Part shown: positions 44,306 to 56,747 of the stretch, piece after piece
How the letters are laid out: every line of letters begins with the position of its first letter
Position numbering within the stretch: position 1 is the first letter of the stretch
DNA from: Patiria pectinifera
Lineage: Eukaryota > Echinodermata > Asteroidea > Valvatida > Asterinidae
Assembly: GCA_029964075.1 (NCBI GenBank)
Contig: CM057148.1
Span: forward strand, 28,885,916 to 28,949,915
Reading direction: 5' to 3'
Length of the DNA stretch: 64,000 nucleotides
Made by a program: the position numbers and the translations under genes
Notes under the pieces: generated by a model
The model's database searches: none
What the model was told of the DNA's origin: nothing
Seen by the model: the letters and a program-made list of their open reading frames with translations, nothing else

Positions 44306-47122
44306 TAATGACAACCACAACATATACCTGCGATGTAACAGCATTAATGGAGTGGGTTCTTTTCAACAACTTTGTGCTCAGAGTGCTACCCCCGCTCGTC
44401 AGGCCTGTCAAGTATTTCTTGGATCAGCATTGTTTTTTGGGGAATACTGTCTCCGTGCACGAACAGTAGATGGGCGAGAAAACCAGTGTAAAGTGTCTTG
44501 CCTAAGAACATATGTAACATGGACCAAGTACCCTAGTATTCCTGGGTGAAGAGAAACAATCAGTGTAAAGTGTCTTGCCCAACGACACATGTAACATGAA
44601 CCAATACCCATTTATTTCCTTTGTGAAGAGAAACAATTGGTGTAAAGTGTCCTGCCCAACGACACATGTAACATGAACCAATACCCATTTATTTCCTGGG
44701 TGGAGAGAAACAATCAGTGTAAAGTGTCTTGCCCAACGACACATGTAACATGAACCAATACCCATTTATTTCCTTTGTGAAGAGAAACAATTGGTGTAAA
44801 GTGTCCTGCCCAACGACACATGTAACATGAACCCACAAGTGTACAGAAAAACACTAACATATATTTTTATTTCTTGATCTGTAATCAGTTGTGAGAAGCA
44901 AACAATCATTCCCACCAGGTTTTAGGATCAACAACGAGATTTTGTTTCTAAATAAGACAGTTCTACACAGTTGAGCGATGCTGTTATCAAGCCACATACA
45001 GCATTTATGTACAGTACTTACACAATTTTTGTAATTTACAAGGCACTTCACAGTACCAGTGTGCAAACAATATGTACTTACTGCTTAATTTTAATACAGT
45101 TTATATACATGTATTTCAAGAAGACTGTATTTCACTTTTAAAATATTTTTGATATCTTTTCTAAAAATTCAAGACAAGCAATTGGACACCATGATGACAT
45201 CATCATTAGTCATGTGACGTCACCTTAAAGGTGCATAATTTAAATGTCTACATGTATATCCAGAGTTCTAGAAAGCCAATTGCATTGAAACTTTGTTAAT
45301 ACATACATGTAGTCAAGTACATGTACATGACGTATGTGTTTTACATAGAAATGAATATGACGTCATGATGACATGTCATGTGATTTTTTGTTGATTTTAA
45401 AATTTGGTTAATTTATAGCACCAAATTCACTTTTACACAACACGCCAATATGACTATAGAGGTCGCTGTTCACATGGGGTCTTTACGACAAAAAGAGCAC
45501 CGAATTTGGGGTGGTTTTGGGTGCAACTTCTCATGGGAATCATTCGCTACATCCAGCAACTCTATGCATGCTACAGACCACCAAAGCCGGGTAACCGCCG
45601 AGTTTCAAAAGAATTCAGGATAAAAAACTTCATGCCATTACAAGCAAAAACCATATTCAGTAATTTTAATTGTGACTTTTTATAACACCGATAATGGAAC
45701 TTTCAAAGTCAACTTGCAAATAGAGGCACTAGTTAATTGCAATTATTTGTAAAATGTCAACGCAATAATAAGTTTTTATAGTACTTATGCAATAATCGGA
45801 TCATGTGATGGAAATTTTGTATGTATATTTTTGACAAGCGAAGTTTGGAATCCAATTCAAATTTGTGATTTTGTTTAATGTGGCACTGGTGTTTTACTTC
45901 AAACAAGATTAGTGGTGGGATCAATGTCCGGATTGTTAAAATTTGGTTTGAATTCCACCAGTCTGTTTAGATTAAAAAAACTCGGATATTCAAAACTGAC
46001 TTCAACAAAAATTAAGCCTTCCAATTTTGTGACACAGGCTAACGAAAACAATTAGAACATCCCCAAATTTATATGGTCTCTGATAGTGACCACATTCACT
46101 TGCTAGTGGTCTTCTTGGTATATGAATAGCCTGCCCATTTGACTGATCAGAGAGTTTGCATCAAATTTCTCACCATTACTGCTCAGGAGCGCATTGCATG
46201 CAGCAACTCACTCGTCACTTTTGTGGGCATGACTGTGTGCTGAATTGAAACGTCCTTTGAAATCAGATAACGTTTAGTCGGTTTAACAAAAAAATTAGGA
46301 TAACCAGATTTTGAAATATCTGATTTCTCCCACCACTAAACAAGATTTTCTTTTTCCGTTTTTCCAGCATGATAACATATATATTTTCTGTGTAAAACTG
46401 TTTTAAATGACATTATTAACTGAAGCAGAAATATAACTTGCAGCTTTTTCAATACTGTACTGATGCACGTATAATATAGTTATAATTTTGGCTTAAAAAT
46501 GTTTTTGCTATAAAATAAAATATTTTTGTGGTTAAGAAAGTGGCCATAATTCATGTCTATATTAAATATTTTCTACCATGCAGTATGTACAAATTGTACT
46601 CGTAAATCTCACCTTGTTTCACATCTATGAAAACACTACTTAATAATTTAATATTTTCTTGAACTGAGGAATATCAGACTTTACAACAACAAAAATTTAA
46701 TATGACATCAGTACCAAGAAGCAATAATTTATTTAATAGTACTTATTAATTATGAATAAATTATAATGATTAATTGTGTAATTGTACTTTTCGTAAGTAT
46801 TTTTTTTTAATTGGTGATGGCTTCCGAAGTTAAATAACAAGTATTTCCAACCATATATTTTATATGTATTGTATATTGAAATCTGTGATTATATACACAG
46901 AGATATCAAGATAAATAATGTGGCTGGTTTATACTGATGATCGTTGTTAGTGAAGGTACTTACATATCTTTCAGGGAACTACAGAGTGGTCCCAAAAATA
47001 CAAGTCTACACTTTTTCAGAGGAAGATTGTTAAAAGTTGGGGAGACATGTTGACATTGTCTTAAACTAATCCTAAACTACAAGATCTTGGTAGTATATGA
47101 TGTAAAAGGCGTTGAAAATAAA
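44306..47122 (+). other. HPS5: Likely HPS5 3' untranslated region
   Basis: No coding frame and no further HPS5 homology follow the stop. The sequence is A/T-rich and mostly unique after the 77-bp array. Candidate poly(A) signals AATAAA are at 46514-46519 and 47117-47122; which one is used cannot be seen. Confidence 0.4.
44486..44832. repeat. 77-bp tandem array derived from the SINE tail
   Basis: AAGTGTC(T/C)TGCC begins near 44491, 44567, 44644, 44721 and 44798, a period of 77 bp. The first unit is the most diverged. Within the presumed HPS5 3' untranslated region. Confidence 0.88.
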
Positions 47123-47618
47123 GCTCAAGTTCAGAAATAATAGCCATTTTAATGAAAACTTAGTCAAAAACTAGTTTGTTCACGCATACTACATGTATGG
47201 CAGTCATGCACGTTTCAGAGATCGGTACATGTTAGTTTATACTTTTGCAGTTCTTCGTTCACCGTATATCATAGACTTATGTGTGGACAAACTGGTTATG
47301 GACCGTCTTTCTTTAAACCATCGCTACTTCTTAAGGCTTTATTTTCATCGCCAATATTCACCATATATTACAAAGATACTGTAGTTTAGGAGGGTGTTTG
47401 AGCATTTAAACATGTCCCCCCCCCCCCATCCCAAGAAATCTGCTTCTGAAAAAGTGTAAATTTTAAAAGTGTAAACTTTTTTTTGTACCACTCTGTTCAC
47501 TGTATTATAGATCAATTGTGCACTTAGCCATGCAACAAAGTGGTGCTTTGAAATTGGACCTTGTAATTTTTTACTCAAATTTGTTCGATGTCTGCTTAAA
47601 ATTTGTTCCATTTCTTTT

Positions 47619-48352
47619 AACTTGGGCGTTGTCATCGATCCTCCGTTGAGCATGAGTGACCAAGTTTCTTCAATCGTTAAATGTGTCAGTTTTCATCTCC
47701 GGAACTTATCACGCATTCGTCGTTTCATGGACCAAGAGACATGTAAAATGGCTGTTCAGTCGCTAATCTTCTCCCGGATTGACTATGGAAATGCGTTGCT
47801 TTATGGTGCCAATGAAGGTGATTTAACTCGTCTGCAAAGGCTACAAAACAGGGCCGCCAGACTAATTTTTCTTGCTGCTCGTGACCATCCGAGCGCACCG
47901 TTGTTACGTCGCCTTCATTGGCTACCAATCCGAGCACGCATAAATTTCAAACTTCTTGTCATTGTTTACAAATGTATCAACTCTATGGCACCTTCATATC
48001 TCCGAGAACTCATCTCTTTCAACACATCTGTCTATGCCACCCGCTCATCATTTGATAAAACCCGTCTCCATAACCCCCAAACTAAGTCGCGTACTGGAGA
48101 TCGTGCCTTTCAAGCCGCTGCTCCCCGGCTGTGGAATTCCCTACCCCGTAACATCCGAGAAGCCAACACACTTCAGCTCTTCAAAAATAGACTCAAAACC
48201 CATTTATTTGTTTAATCATGCCATATGTTATTTGTATCTGTTTCAATGCATTCTTTGTTTGTATCTTTAAATTAATTTGTCAGCTTTTGTAAAGCGCTCC
48301 GATCTTTGTGGGGCGCTATAAAAATGCCTATATGTATGTATGTATGTATGTT
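47619..48352 (+). pseudogene. 5'-truncated non-LTR retrotransposon, C-terminal reverse transcriptase
   Basis: Open frame of about 198 codons beginning LGVVIDPPLSMSDQVSSIVK and containing SRIDYGNALLYG, RLQRLQNRAARLIF, HWLPIRARINFKLLVIVYK and LWNSLPRNIRE, the conserved thumb/C-terminal region of CR1/L2-type reverse transcriptases. It ends in TAA and a 3' sequence running into an ATGT microsatellite (about 48330-48352), the usual 3' end of such insertions. The frame is intact, so the insertion is fairly young, but it is truncated at the 5' end and cannot move itself. Confidence 0.85.
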
Positions 48353-48639
48353 CATTTTTCCTCATTCGTTTTAACCAATAAAATTGGTGCTTCCGTATTT
48401 TTGATCAGGAATAATTGACGTACATTGATATCAGTGTTCATTTGCGTAAACCAAATCAGACTATTGAACCCTCCAAAATGTGTTTATCATTTAAGTTGGA
48501 CTAAGTTTTCGATCTTGCAAGTTAACGACACTCACTAGTTCACGTTAACTTTTTGCCAAAGTGTTTGTTACATACTCTTTTCTCAACTCTTATTTAACTT
48601 TTTTTTCATAGAAATTTCTAAACAATAATGTGAACCCCC

Positions 48640-49960
48640 CTGCTCTGGCACGAAAACAAAAATTATACTGGTATAAGGCCAACAAAAAAATATTCGGTCT
48701 CTTGTCAGACCAAAGTTCCGGAATTGACGCGGCCACGCGGCTTTTTTTTTTTTTTTTTGGCCTTTTTTTTCTTCTTCAAGCTTGGATTGTACAGACAAGG
48801 TGTGGTACTATTTTGCTTTTTTGGTGTCCTCAAATACATTGGTGTCCTCCATAATTTGCCTTGGTGCTTTCGATCATTTGCTTTGGTGCAATTTCCCATT
48901 CCTTGGTGCTCTTTGGTAAAATAAATTGAGGAGGTGCGGAAGTAGAGGGCGCTGTTGGAGCTACCGCGGAACATTTTGGGGAAAAAAAATCGACGCGCAT
49001 GGTTAAAATCGACGCGTGCGCTGACCAGAGACCGACTTATTTTTTTTTGGCGTAATGTCTGTCTGTTCAAATTACGGACAGCGGCAGCTTAGATAGGGGG
49101 TAAATTTGTACACCATGCAATCTGTAATCTAGGTTAATAATCGTCGAATTTGAACAGCCCGGCCCTCAGTTTTGCTATTTTACGGAGGTAATGTGTCCGG
49201 AAAAAAACCTGTCTACATTTTAGATTTTTTGGCTGATGAACCCCCCCCCCCCCTCCGAAGAAATTTTTGGATCCGCCCCTGGATATGTATGTGGCCTATG
49301 TTGGAGTTGTATAATAGGGGTGTACATGGCGCCGCCAATGTCGATTAAGTCCGTCCCCACACACACACACACACCCATTCCAAAATGTGTACCCTTGTCA
49401 TTGGAGACATTTCTTTGTTCTCGTGTAGTAAAGTGTTCAATTTTGAAAGTGAAATTTCAAATGCTCTTATTTTAACCAGAATTAGTTTCTTTGGCTGAAA
49501 TTTGGAATTAATATCCCGTTTCTAAAACTCTTCCATTTGCGACGGATCAACCCACCTTGGAAATTCCTAGTTTTTGAGTAAAACCCATATCTATTTCGTG
49601 AAAACCTTATGGAGACCTATTCATCTATAGACATTTCCCTGTGGAGACCTTTACAATGTTTTGTTGCCTATTGTGTGTGAGTCTCCACAAGGCTACGAAA
49701 TTGTGGTCACAAATATATATATAGGCCCGCATTTTTCTGTAGCCAAACATTTTAGCGAACATTTAAAAAAAAAATGAAAAAAATGAGCCCCCCCCTTCCC
49801 CCCCCCCCCAGCCAAATCCTGGGTGCGCCACTGTTTCACACTATCACAAATCTCCAGTTGGACTTTAGTCTAACAGAGATTTCAGGAACCCCTTCCATAC
49901 TAGAAGGATCCAACACAACTTGTACATGTGTCCGGTTTTTACAAAATGCCCTAGACATTG
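48640..49960. repeat. Segmental duplication, copy A
   Basis: Blocks CAGTTTTGCTATTTTACGGA, CCTGTCTACATTTTAGATTT, GTCGATTAAGTCCGTCC and AAATCTCCAGTTGGACTTTA occur in the same order at 50675-51240. Copy A also contains a Harbinger-like MITE (48677-49052) and about 350 bp of extra sequence near 49370-49720 that copy B lacks. Confidence 0.8.
48677..49052. mobile_element. Harbinger-like MITE B (TSD TAA) with a matching empty site
   Basis: Left GGCCAACAAAAAAATATTCG, right ATTTTTTTTTGGCG, with inverted GGTCTCTTGTCAG and CTGACCAGAGACC just inside. TAA is at 48674-48676 and 49053-49055. Copy B of the duplication has the uninterrupted site with a single TAA at 50709-50711. Confidence 0.8.
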
Positions 49961-49984
49961 TTATACTGAAGGTTCGTGGGATTT

Positions 49985-50674
49985 TTTAGTCATGATAACG
50001 CCCTCTCGTGGCGGCGGGTTATCACAGGGCGGGTTATCGTGACGATGGTTAATCGCGTATCAAACCATAACAATGTCTAGTCCCCAGACTAGAATGTCTT
50101 TCCCACTGGTCTCCCCAAACTCTCCCTTTATAACCGTTGAGGGGGTACTTGTGCACGGAGCCCATGCATTGTTATGAGTCATGTCAACAGGTGGACGAAG
50201 TTATTAAAGTTAATTTAAAGGAATTTTTGCAGGGGGTGTTGTGTTTCATTAGCAATAAAATCTGAAATGTAGACGGTTTTTTTGACACTATTATTGACAC
50301 TATACTGCAGAAAAGTGTACCCCCTAGCCAAGCTGATGGCTCTGTACGTATTTGTTTTGCACAGGCGAACATTATTACCAGTTTTACTAAGGTGTTTTTT
50401 TTTTTAACCCCAACACCCAAAATCTGCACCCGAGTTAAGTTACAAAAGAGCCTTTCACACTAGTGTTACATCGGGGGGGGGGGGGATGCCTCGGGGGGAC
50501 TTGAGCCCCCCACCTACCCCAGAAGTTGTCACTTTATATTTATGGGGGTCAATTTTGCTTTTTAGTCCCACAATTTGAATGTGGTAATACCAGGAACGGA
50601 TCCGGGAGGTTGCTCTGCTAATTTTTTTATCATTCACAAAAATAATGCGAAAATCCCCCTCCTCCCCCCTGCTC
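49985..50674. other. Non-coding spacer between duplication copies
   Basis: G-rich and T-rich homopolymer runs (for example at 50471-50485) and no coding frame. GCGGGTTATCACAGGGCGGG and GGGTTATCGTGACG near 50020 form a short local repeat. Nothing else recognised. Confidence 0.35.
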
Positions 50675-51240
50675 GGACATTAAAACAAAAATTATAGGCC
50701 TACTGGTATAAAGTCTGTCAATACGGACGGTGGCAGCTTAGATAGGGGATATTTGTACACCAATCTGTAATCTAGTGTCAATTAATCGTCAAATTCTAAC
50801 AGCCTCCCACCCCGGCCCCAGTTTTGCTATTTTACGGAGGCAAAGTGTGCGGAGAAAAAAACCTGTCTACATTTTAGATTTTTTTGCTGATGAAAGACCC
50901 CCTTCCCGAAGAAATTCCTGGATCCGCCCCTGAATATGTATGTGGACTATGTTCGAGATGTATAATAGGGTTGTAAATTGCACCACCGATGTCGATTAAG
51001 TCCGTCCCCCCCCCCCCGACATCACAATTATATAGGCCCACAGTTTTCTGTAGCCAAACATTTTAGCAAACAGGTTAAAAAAAAAAGGACAAAAAAAAAA
51101 TTCTAAAAAATTGAGCCCCCCCCGCCCCCAAGCCAAATTATGGGTGCGCCACTGTTTCACATTATTAAAAATCTCCAGTTGGACTTTAGTCTAACAGAGA
51201 TTTCGGGAACCCCTTCCAACAATCCAACACAACTTGAAAA
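50675..51240. repeat. Segmental duplication, copy B
   Basis: Diverged counterpart of 48640-49960; carries the transposon-free site at 50709. The two copies differ by many substitutions and homopolymer-length changes. Confidence 0.8.
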
Positions 51241-51742
51241 TGGGTCCGGTGCCCAGTAATATCCAAAATCTGTGGCCAATCTGTAATTTCAGTGTGAATG
51301 GTACCGGTACTAGTACATTTATCTGTCTGTATTCTATGGGATATCATGGTTGATTTCAACATGGGTTGTGAGATGATAGTTAGTAAATGTCTAAAGTGTG
51401 CTGAAGTTTGGAAGAGACCGCGCCACTCAAAAGTGGGACTTTTTTTCTGTTTCAATTAGTGCTGGTCCCAGAGGACCTACCCGTCTCCCTGACTGACTGA
51501 CTCACTGTCACTTATGATTTATTTATTTATTTATTCCATTTCTTTTCCTAGGGCATGCCCAAAAAGTTAAGAAACTGGGTTCCATTGGTTCCCAGCATAC
51601 ACAACAATTATAACATAATGTTAAGTAAAGTTAAAGTCTGAAGGAAAAGTACGTTGGCAAAACATACGATGCGTATTAATAATTACAAACACAAGTACAT
51701 GCATCTCAGAAATATTATATTAAAGACGTGTATTGAGAATGT

Positions 51743-52078
51743 TTAAGACATGATGGTGCAAAAAAAGAAAAAAAGAAAATCCTCTTTTAGAGCAGCATTA
51801 TCTATATCTTTAAAACATCGAAAATTAATTGAACGGCCTTTCATGTTAGGCGTTTTCCAATTATGCAAACCACAAACAAGAAAGTGGTCACTTATCAGAA
51901 CTTGGAAGACACCAGAGTCTTTTATGAACTCTGGGTGGGAGCTGAACATGAGATCGATTGTAGTTTGAGTTTGAAACAATTTAAAACAAGAAATCATTGG
52001 GTTTGAGTTAAAACTATCATCGGTTTTCGAAACATCCATATTAAAATCCCAGTTACAAGAATTTCTTAATGGTTGTTG
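51743..52078 (-). pseudogene. Non-LTR retrotransposon endonuclease fragment
   Basis: The - strand frame contains LRNSCNWDFNMD, TTIDLMFSSHPEF and VLISDHFLVCG. The IDLMF...SDH pattern is the C-terminal end of an APE-type endonuclease (SDH motif). The remainder of the element is absent; a short T-run and stop follow. Confidence 0.65.
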
Positions 52079-52130
52079 GCTGGTGGAGAGGGGCAGCCGC
52101 AGCTGCCGCAGCTGCCGCAGTGCCGTCATA

Positions 52131-52196
52131 TTGGCACAGCGGTAATTACCTCGCTTTCCACCGCTGTGACCCGGGTTCGAATCCCGCCTGTGCCAA
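52131..52196 (+). tRNA. tRNA-like sequence, 66 nt, probably tRNA-derived repeat
   Basis: Acceptor-like stem TTGGCACA/TGTGCCAA pairs perfectly; box B GGGTTCGAATCCC with T stem CCGGG/CCCGC. The D and anticodon arms are not convincing, and it is shorter than a normal tRNA. Preceded by CAGCTGCCG tandem repeats. Confidence 0.4.
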
Positions 52197-52369
52197 TATT
52201 TGGATTTGGTTTTCAGTCCCTGCTTGATTCTGTGGGTTTCCCCAGAATATCCCCTTTTTTACTCCAACCTCTGACAATGTAATTTCTTCTCATTGTCTTC
52301 TGTCTACGGGTTTCTTCAGGCTTGCAAGCTACAGTGCCTAGAGCGATTTTGAGGAATCATTTTACTCTC

Positions 52370-54330
52370 ATGTTTAAATGAAATATCACGAGTACAATAG
52401 TTTGTTTGGGCTTTATTCATATTCTAAATAAAACAATATCACGAAAACAATAAGTTTCCTACTTTACTTCAATGTTTAAAAATATGATATCACAAAAACA
52501 GCCAGATTTTGTACTTTCGTGCTTGAATTAAACTGAAGTTTGCAAAACTGTGTTTAACACCATGTTTAAGCTACAGGTAAAAATGCCATCCCCGACATTT
52601 TTGTGTGCGAGATGAGATGATACACATAGGAAAACATTTTTGATCAGACAAATTTGAAAATTAACTTTGGAAGGTGCTATTCCCTTTACAAAAACAAGCA
52701 AACACTGGAATTCCTTTGGCCCTTCCATATAAATGTATGGATTTGGGAAATTATTCTAATAATGCTGGCAAATTGGGTAAACTGCTGTATTGTAAAACTG
52801 TTGTTTCATAAGCAATATGTTATCATATCAGGAGTATAATAATTTGCCTGTTTTACTCTCATGCTTTACATTTACAGTGCAATATATTATTAGAGTACAA
52901 CACTCTGTTTACATGTTAACAAAATACGAGCACAATTTTGTATATTTTACTTTCGTGTACAATGATTTTGCACTTTAGACTTTACAAGAAGTCGTCAGCA
53001 ATACAGCACATTGTATTGTATTCTTATTGAACTATCACGAGTACAATTATTTGTTTACGCTACTTTTGTGTAATAAATTATATCAGGATTACAATATTTT
53101 TTTTCAATCTACTTTCAAGTTCATTATTTAATAATTTTCCTTCTTCAACGCCTTATAATATATCAGAAAAAACAGCACTTTGTAAATGTTTTAATGTAAC
53201 ACCACATACCAGAAAAAAACAAAGAGTGCAACTCTTTGCTTAGTTACCCATGTGTAAAAACCTATATCGGGAGTACAGTAATTTACCTACATACATTCAA
53301 ATTCAGCAATGCATCAGCAATGCAGTAGTTTCTTGGCATTTTACTTGCATGGTTTATAATTATAAAATATCACAATAATTTGTTTAATGAATCTGATTAC
53401 ATTGTATATGTATAAACCAATTCCAGTATGACAATAATCGCCTATTTTACGTCAATGTTCAACAATATGATATCAGAATATCATATTGTTAAATTTGTTT
53501 TGCGATAATTTTCTATGAAAAAAAGATATCCGGAATTTGATAATGTTTTCAAGTTCAACAATGTGATATTAGTAATGCAGTACCTTGTCCTCTACGGTCA
53601 TTTTTATTGATGAAATATCCGGAATTTGATGATGTTTTTTTCTTTCTTTTCATGTTCAACAAGTGTGATATCAGTAATGCAGTACCTTGTGCTCTACGGT
53701 CATTTTTTTAATGAAATATCACGAGGACACGGTTTGATTTTTACTACTTTCACATGCACAGAACTATACCAGGAGAACAATACATGTTATACCTTTACTT
53801 TCACGTTTAACAATGCAGTAGGAGAAGATCTATAATTTGCAAACTTGCATTTTTTCAATGTCAGGTGTACAATAATTGTGCAGTTTACTTTTTGTTCAAC
53901 AATGCAATATAGCAAAAAATACAGCACTTTGTTTGTACTCTACGCTCATGCTTAAATGAAATAGTATAACTGTAAACTACTGACTTTCATGTAAAAAAAA
54001 CCACAATATCAGAACTCAGGAGTACACATTTTGCAAAATTACTTAAATTCATATTTAACGATGCAGTATCAGGAGATATATACATATATTTTGTTCAATT
54101 TTAATTTGGCCATTTTTTTGCATTGTTAAATGTTATATCAAGAGTACACAACAATTTTTTTTCATGTTTAACAACTTTAGGTACAGCAATGTGTGTTTCA
54201 AAAGTACAATTCATTTCCTTTCTTCACAATACACAATGCAATATTAAGTATAATGATAATAATTCAGTTCTTTCTTCTTTCTTTTATTTTCCTAATATAC
54301 TCTACTTTTATTCACCGTGCAAGAATATGA
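52370..54330. repeat. Degenerate tandem array, about 2 kb
   Basis: Imperfect units of roughly 60-80 bp recur about 25-30 times, built on ATATCA(C/G)GAGTACAATAAT, TTTACTTTCATGTT and CAACAATG. Better-preserved pairs include ATGTGATATTAGTAATGCAG and GTGTGATATCAGTAATGCAG near 53560 and 53665. No coding content. Confidence 0.65.
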
Positions 54331-54737
54331 TATAAGACGTGAATTTCTCTGACGGCTTCCAACCAAATATTGTTCGTTCAACGTTTTGTTGTAGATGGTC
54401 AAAACTCATTTCCCCCCATTTTTTGTGGTACTTTTATTTTACGCGTCCACCCATTCATGCGTCAACTTATTTTTCGTTGTATGACGTATACAAACTTTTC
54501 CTGCCATCAACCCCCGGTATCATTCCCGCACACAGTCGTGTTTCAAACAATAGTACTAAACAGGTGGAATGATGTGTTTACGCATTGCATCGCACTGGTA
54601 TAATACGTTTGGGTCGAGTTACCTAACATAGATATAGATACAGGTCATGGTTATTGACGCTGACACTCTTGTAGAGATAAGGTCTGTTTGAGCAAAAAGA
54701 GATCACATATGATAGAGATTCTGTAGTGACCAGAGTA

Positions 54738-54800
54738 GTCAGAGAGAGAGAGAGAGGGGGAGGGGGGGGGGGGGGGGGGGGGGGGGGGAGAGGGAGAGTG
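54738..54800. repeat. GA microsatellite grading into a long G run
   Basis: AG dinucleotides lead into a run of over 25 G, then GAGAGGGAGAG. Such a run could form quadruplex DNA and is prone to length change. Confidence 0.9.
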
Positions 54801-55349
54801 TGTTAAAAATGAAACAAGGTTGACGTGTATGGACCGATGACATGATCCAGGGTATCTGATACATCGATAAAATTCGGTTACCGATTGTCGGCTTTGTGCC
54901 AAAATTGTCAGTGCCGAAATTCACCACCAGTACCACCATATACCAGTACTTCAGTCTGGTACTGCAGCACCCATCCTGTAGTCATTACAAGCGAGGACCA
55001 AGTCCAGTAACCGTATATTGATTGATGCAGTGTATCATAAGTAAATGTAATGATAAGATTTGAGTAAAATGCAAGATAATAATCTCTCTGGTCCTTATCG
55101 AAATGTGACTCACAGTTGTAAGATCGGTGATATACTGAAGACTGATTTGTAATTTAACGGCTATAAAAATGATCGTACATAACTGCACTTGCATATTGTG
55201 TTTCTGATAAAAAATTATCTGGATATCTATTTTACCCAAAAACTGTTTGATTTTTGAGTCAACAATTTGTATTTGGCTTAAATAGTTGTATTTCATGAAG
55301 ATTGCCACCCTGTCCCCACTATTCTTTAGCTAGTTTACTGACTCATTGC

Positions 55350-56500
55350 AGAACCAGTGAGTTGTAGTGATTCGTGGCAGAGCCATTAAGGTGTAGTGAG
55401 TCGTGCCAGAGCCAGTGAGGTGTAGTGAGTCGTGCCAGAGCCAGCGAGTTGTAGTGAGTCGTGCCAGAGCCAGTGAGGTACATGTATAGTTAGTCATTCT
55501 AGAGCCAGTGAGGTGTAGTGAGTCGTGCCAGAGCCAGCGAGGTGTAGTGAGTCATGCCAGAGCCAGCGAGGTGTAGTGAGTCGTGCCAGAGCCAGTGAGG
55601 TGTAGTGATTCGTGGCAGAGCCAGTGAGGTGTAGTGAGTCGTGCCAGAGCCAGCGAGGTGTAGTGAGTCGTGCCAGAGCCAGCGAGGTGTAGTGAGTCGT
55701 GCCAGAGCCATTGAGGTGTAGTGAGTCATGCCAGAGCCAGTGAGGTGTAGTGAGTCGTGCCAGAGCCATTGAGGTGTAGTGAGTCGTGCCAGAGCCAGTG
55801 AGGTGTAGTGAGTCGTGCCAGAGCCATTGAGGTGTAGTGAGTCGTGCCAGAGCCAGTGAGGTGTAGTGAGTCGTGCCAGAGCCAGTGAGGTGTAGTGAGT
55901 CATGCCAGAGCCAGTGAGGTGTAGTGAGTCGTGCCAGAGCCATTGAGGTGTAGTGAGTCGTGCCAGAGCCAGTGAGGTGTAGTGAGTCGTGCCAGAGCCA
56001 TTGAGGTGTAGTGAGTCGTGCCAGAGCCAGTGAGGTGTAGTGAGTCATGCCAGAGCCAGCGAGGTGTAGTGAGTCGTGCCAGAGCCAGTGAGGTGTAGTG
56101 ATTCGTGGCAGAGCCAGTGAGGTGTAGTGAGTCGTGCCAGAGCCAGCGAGGTGTAGTGAGTCGTGCCAGAGCCAGCGAGGTGTAGTGAGTCGTGCCAGAG
56201 CCAGTGAGGTGTAGTGAGTCGTGCCAGAGCCATTGAGGTGTAGTGAGCTGTGCCAGAGCCAGTGAGGTGTAGTGAGTCATGCCAGAGCCATTGAGGTGTA
56301 GTGAGTCGTGCCAGAGCCAGTGAGGTGTAGTGATTCATGGCAGAGCCATTGAGGTGTAGTGAATCATGCCAGAGCCAGTGAGGTCGTGCCAGAACCAGTG
56401 AGGTGTAGTGATTCGTGGCAGAGCCATTGAGGTGTAGTGAGTCGTGCCAGAACCAGTAAGGTATAGTGAGTTGTGCCAGAGCCAGTGAGGTGTAGTTAGC
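55350..56500. repeat. 29-bp minisatellite
   Basis: About 40 copies of a 29-bp unit (AGCCAGTGAGGTGTAGTGAG followed by TCGTGCCAG). Common variants are AGCCATTGAG, AGCCAGCGAG and GATTCGTGGC. The - strand frames (HYTSLALARLTTPHWLWHDS and so on) repeat every three units and are artefacts. It lies 3' of the stonustoxin-like gene. Confidence 0.95.
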
Positions 56501-56741
56501 CAAAGGCCTATCTCTACCCATGAGGAGTGAGTTCCCGTGATTGATGGCTGCACTCTGAAGCCTGCCTGGAGAATCCATATAGTGGTGACCAGACTTAAGT
56601 ATATTGTCGACTCATAGAAAAGCTCCATAAAATTGATTAAATACAAAATTAAAAGCTGTGAAATAACTGGTTTAGTTTTGTTTTGTAAAGACTAAGACTA
56701 ATACCGGTAAGTACCGGTATAACTCGAGTATTGTGATATAA

Positions 56742-56747
56742 TTTATT
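56742..56747 (-). terminator. Candidate poly(A) signal for the - strand GTPase gene
   Basis: AATAAA on the - strand, about 245 bp after the stop codon. No other AATAAA lies closer to the stop on that strand that I noticed. Confidence 0.45.

Noticed and set aside
47725-47937. - strand open frame opposite the reverse transcriptase frame
   Set aside because: Shadow of the + strand LINE frame, with no independent homology.
55494-56646. Overlapping - strand open frames with HYTSLALARLTTPHW repeats
   Set aside because: Translations of the 29-bp minisatellite; the 29-residue period equals three units in all frames.
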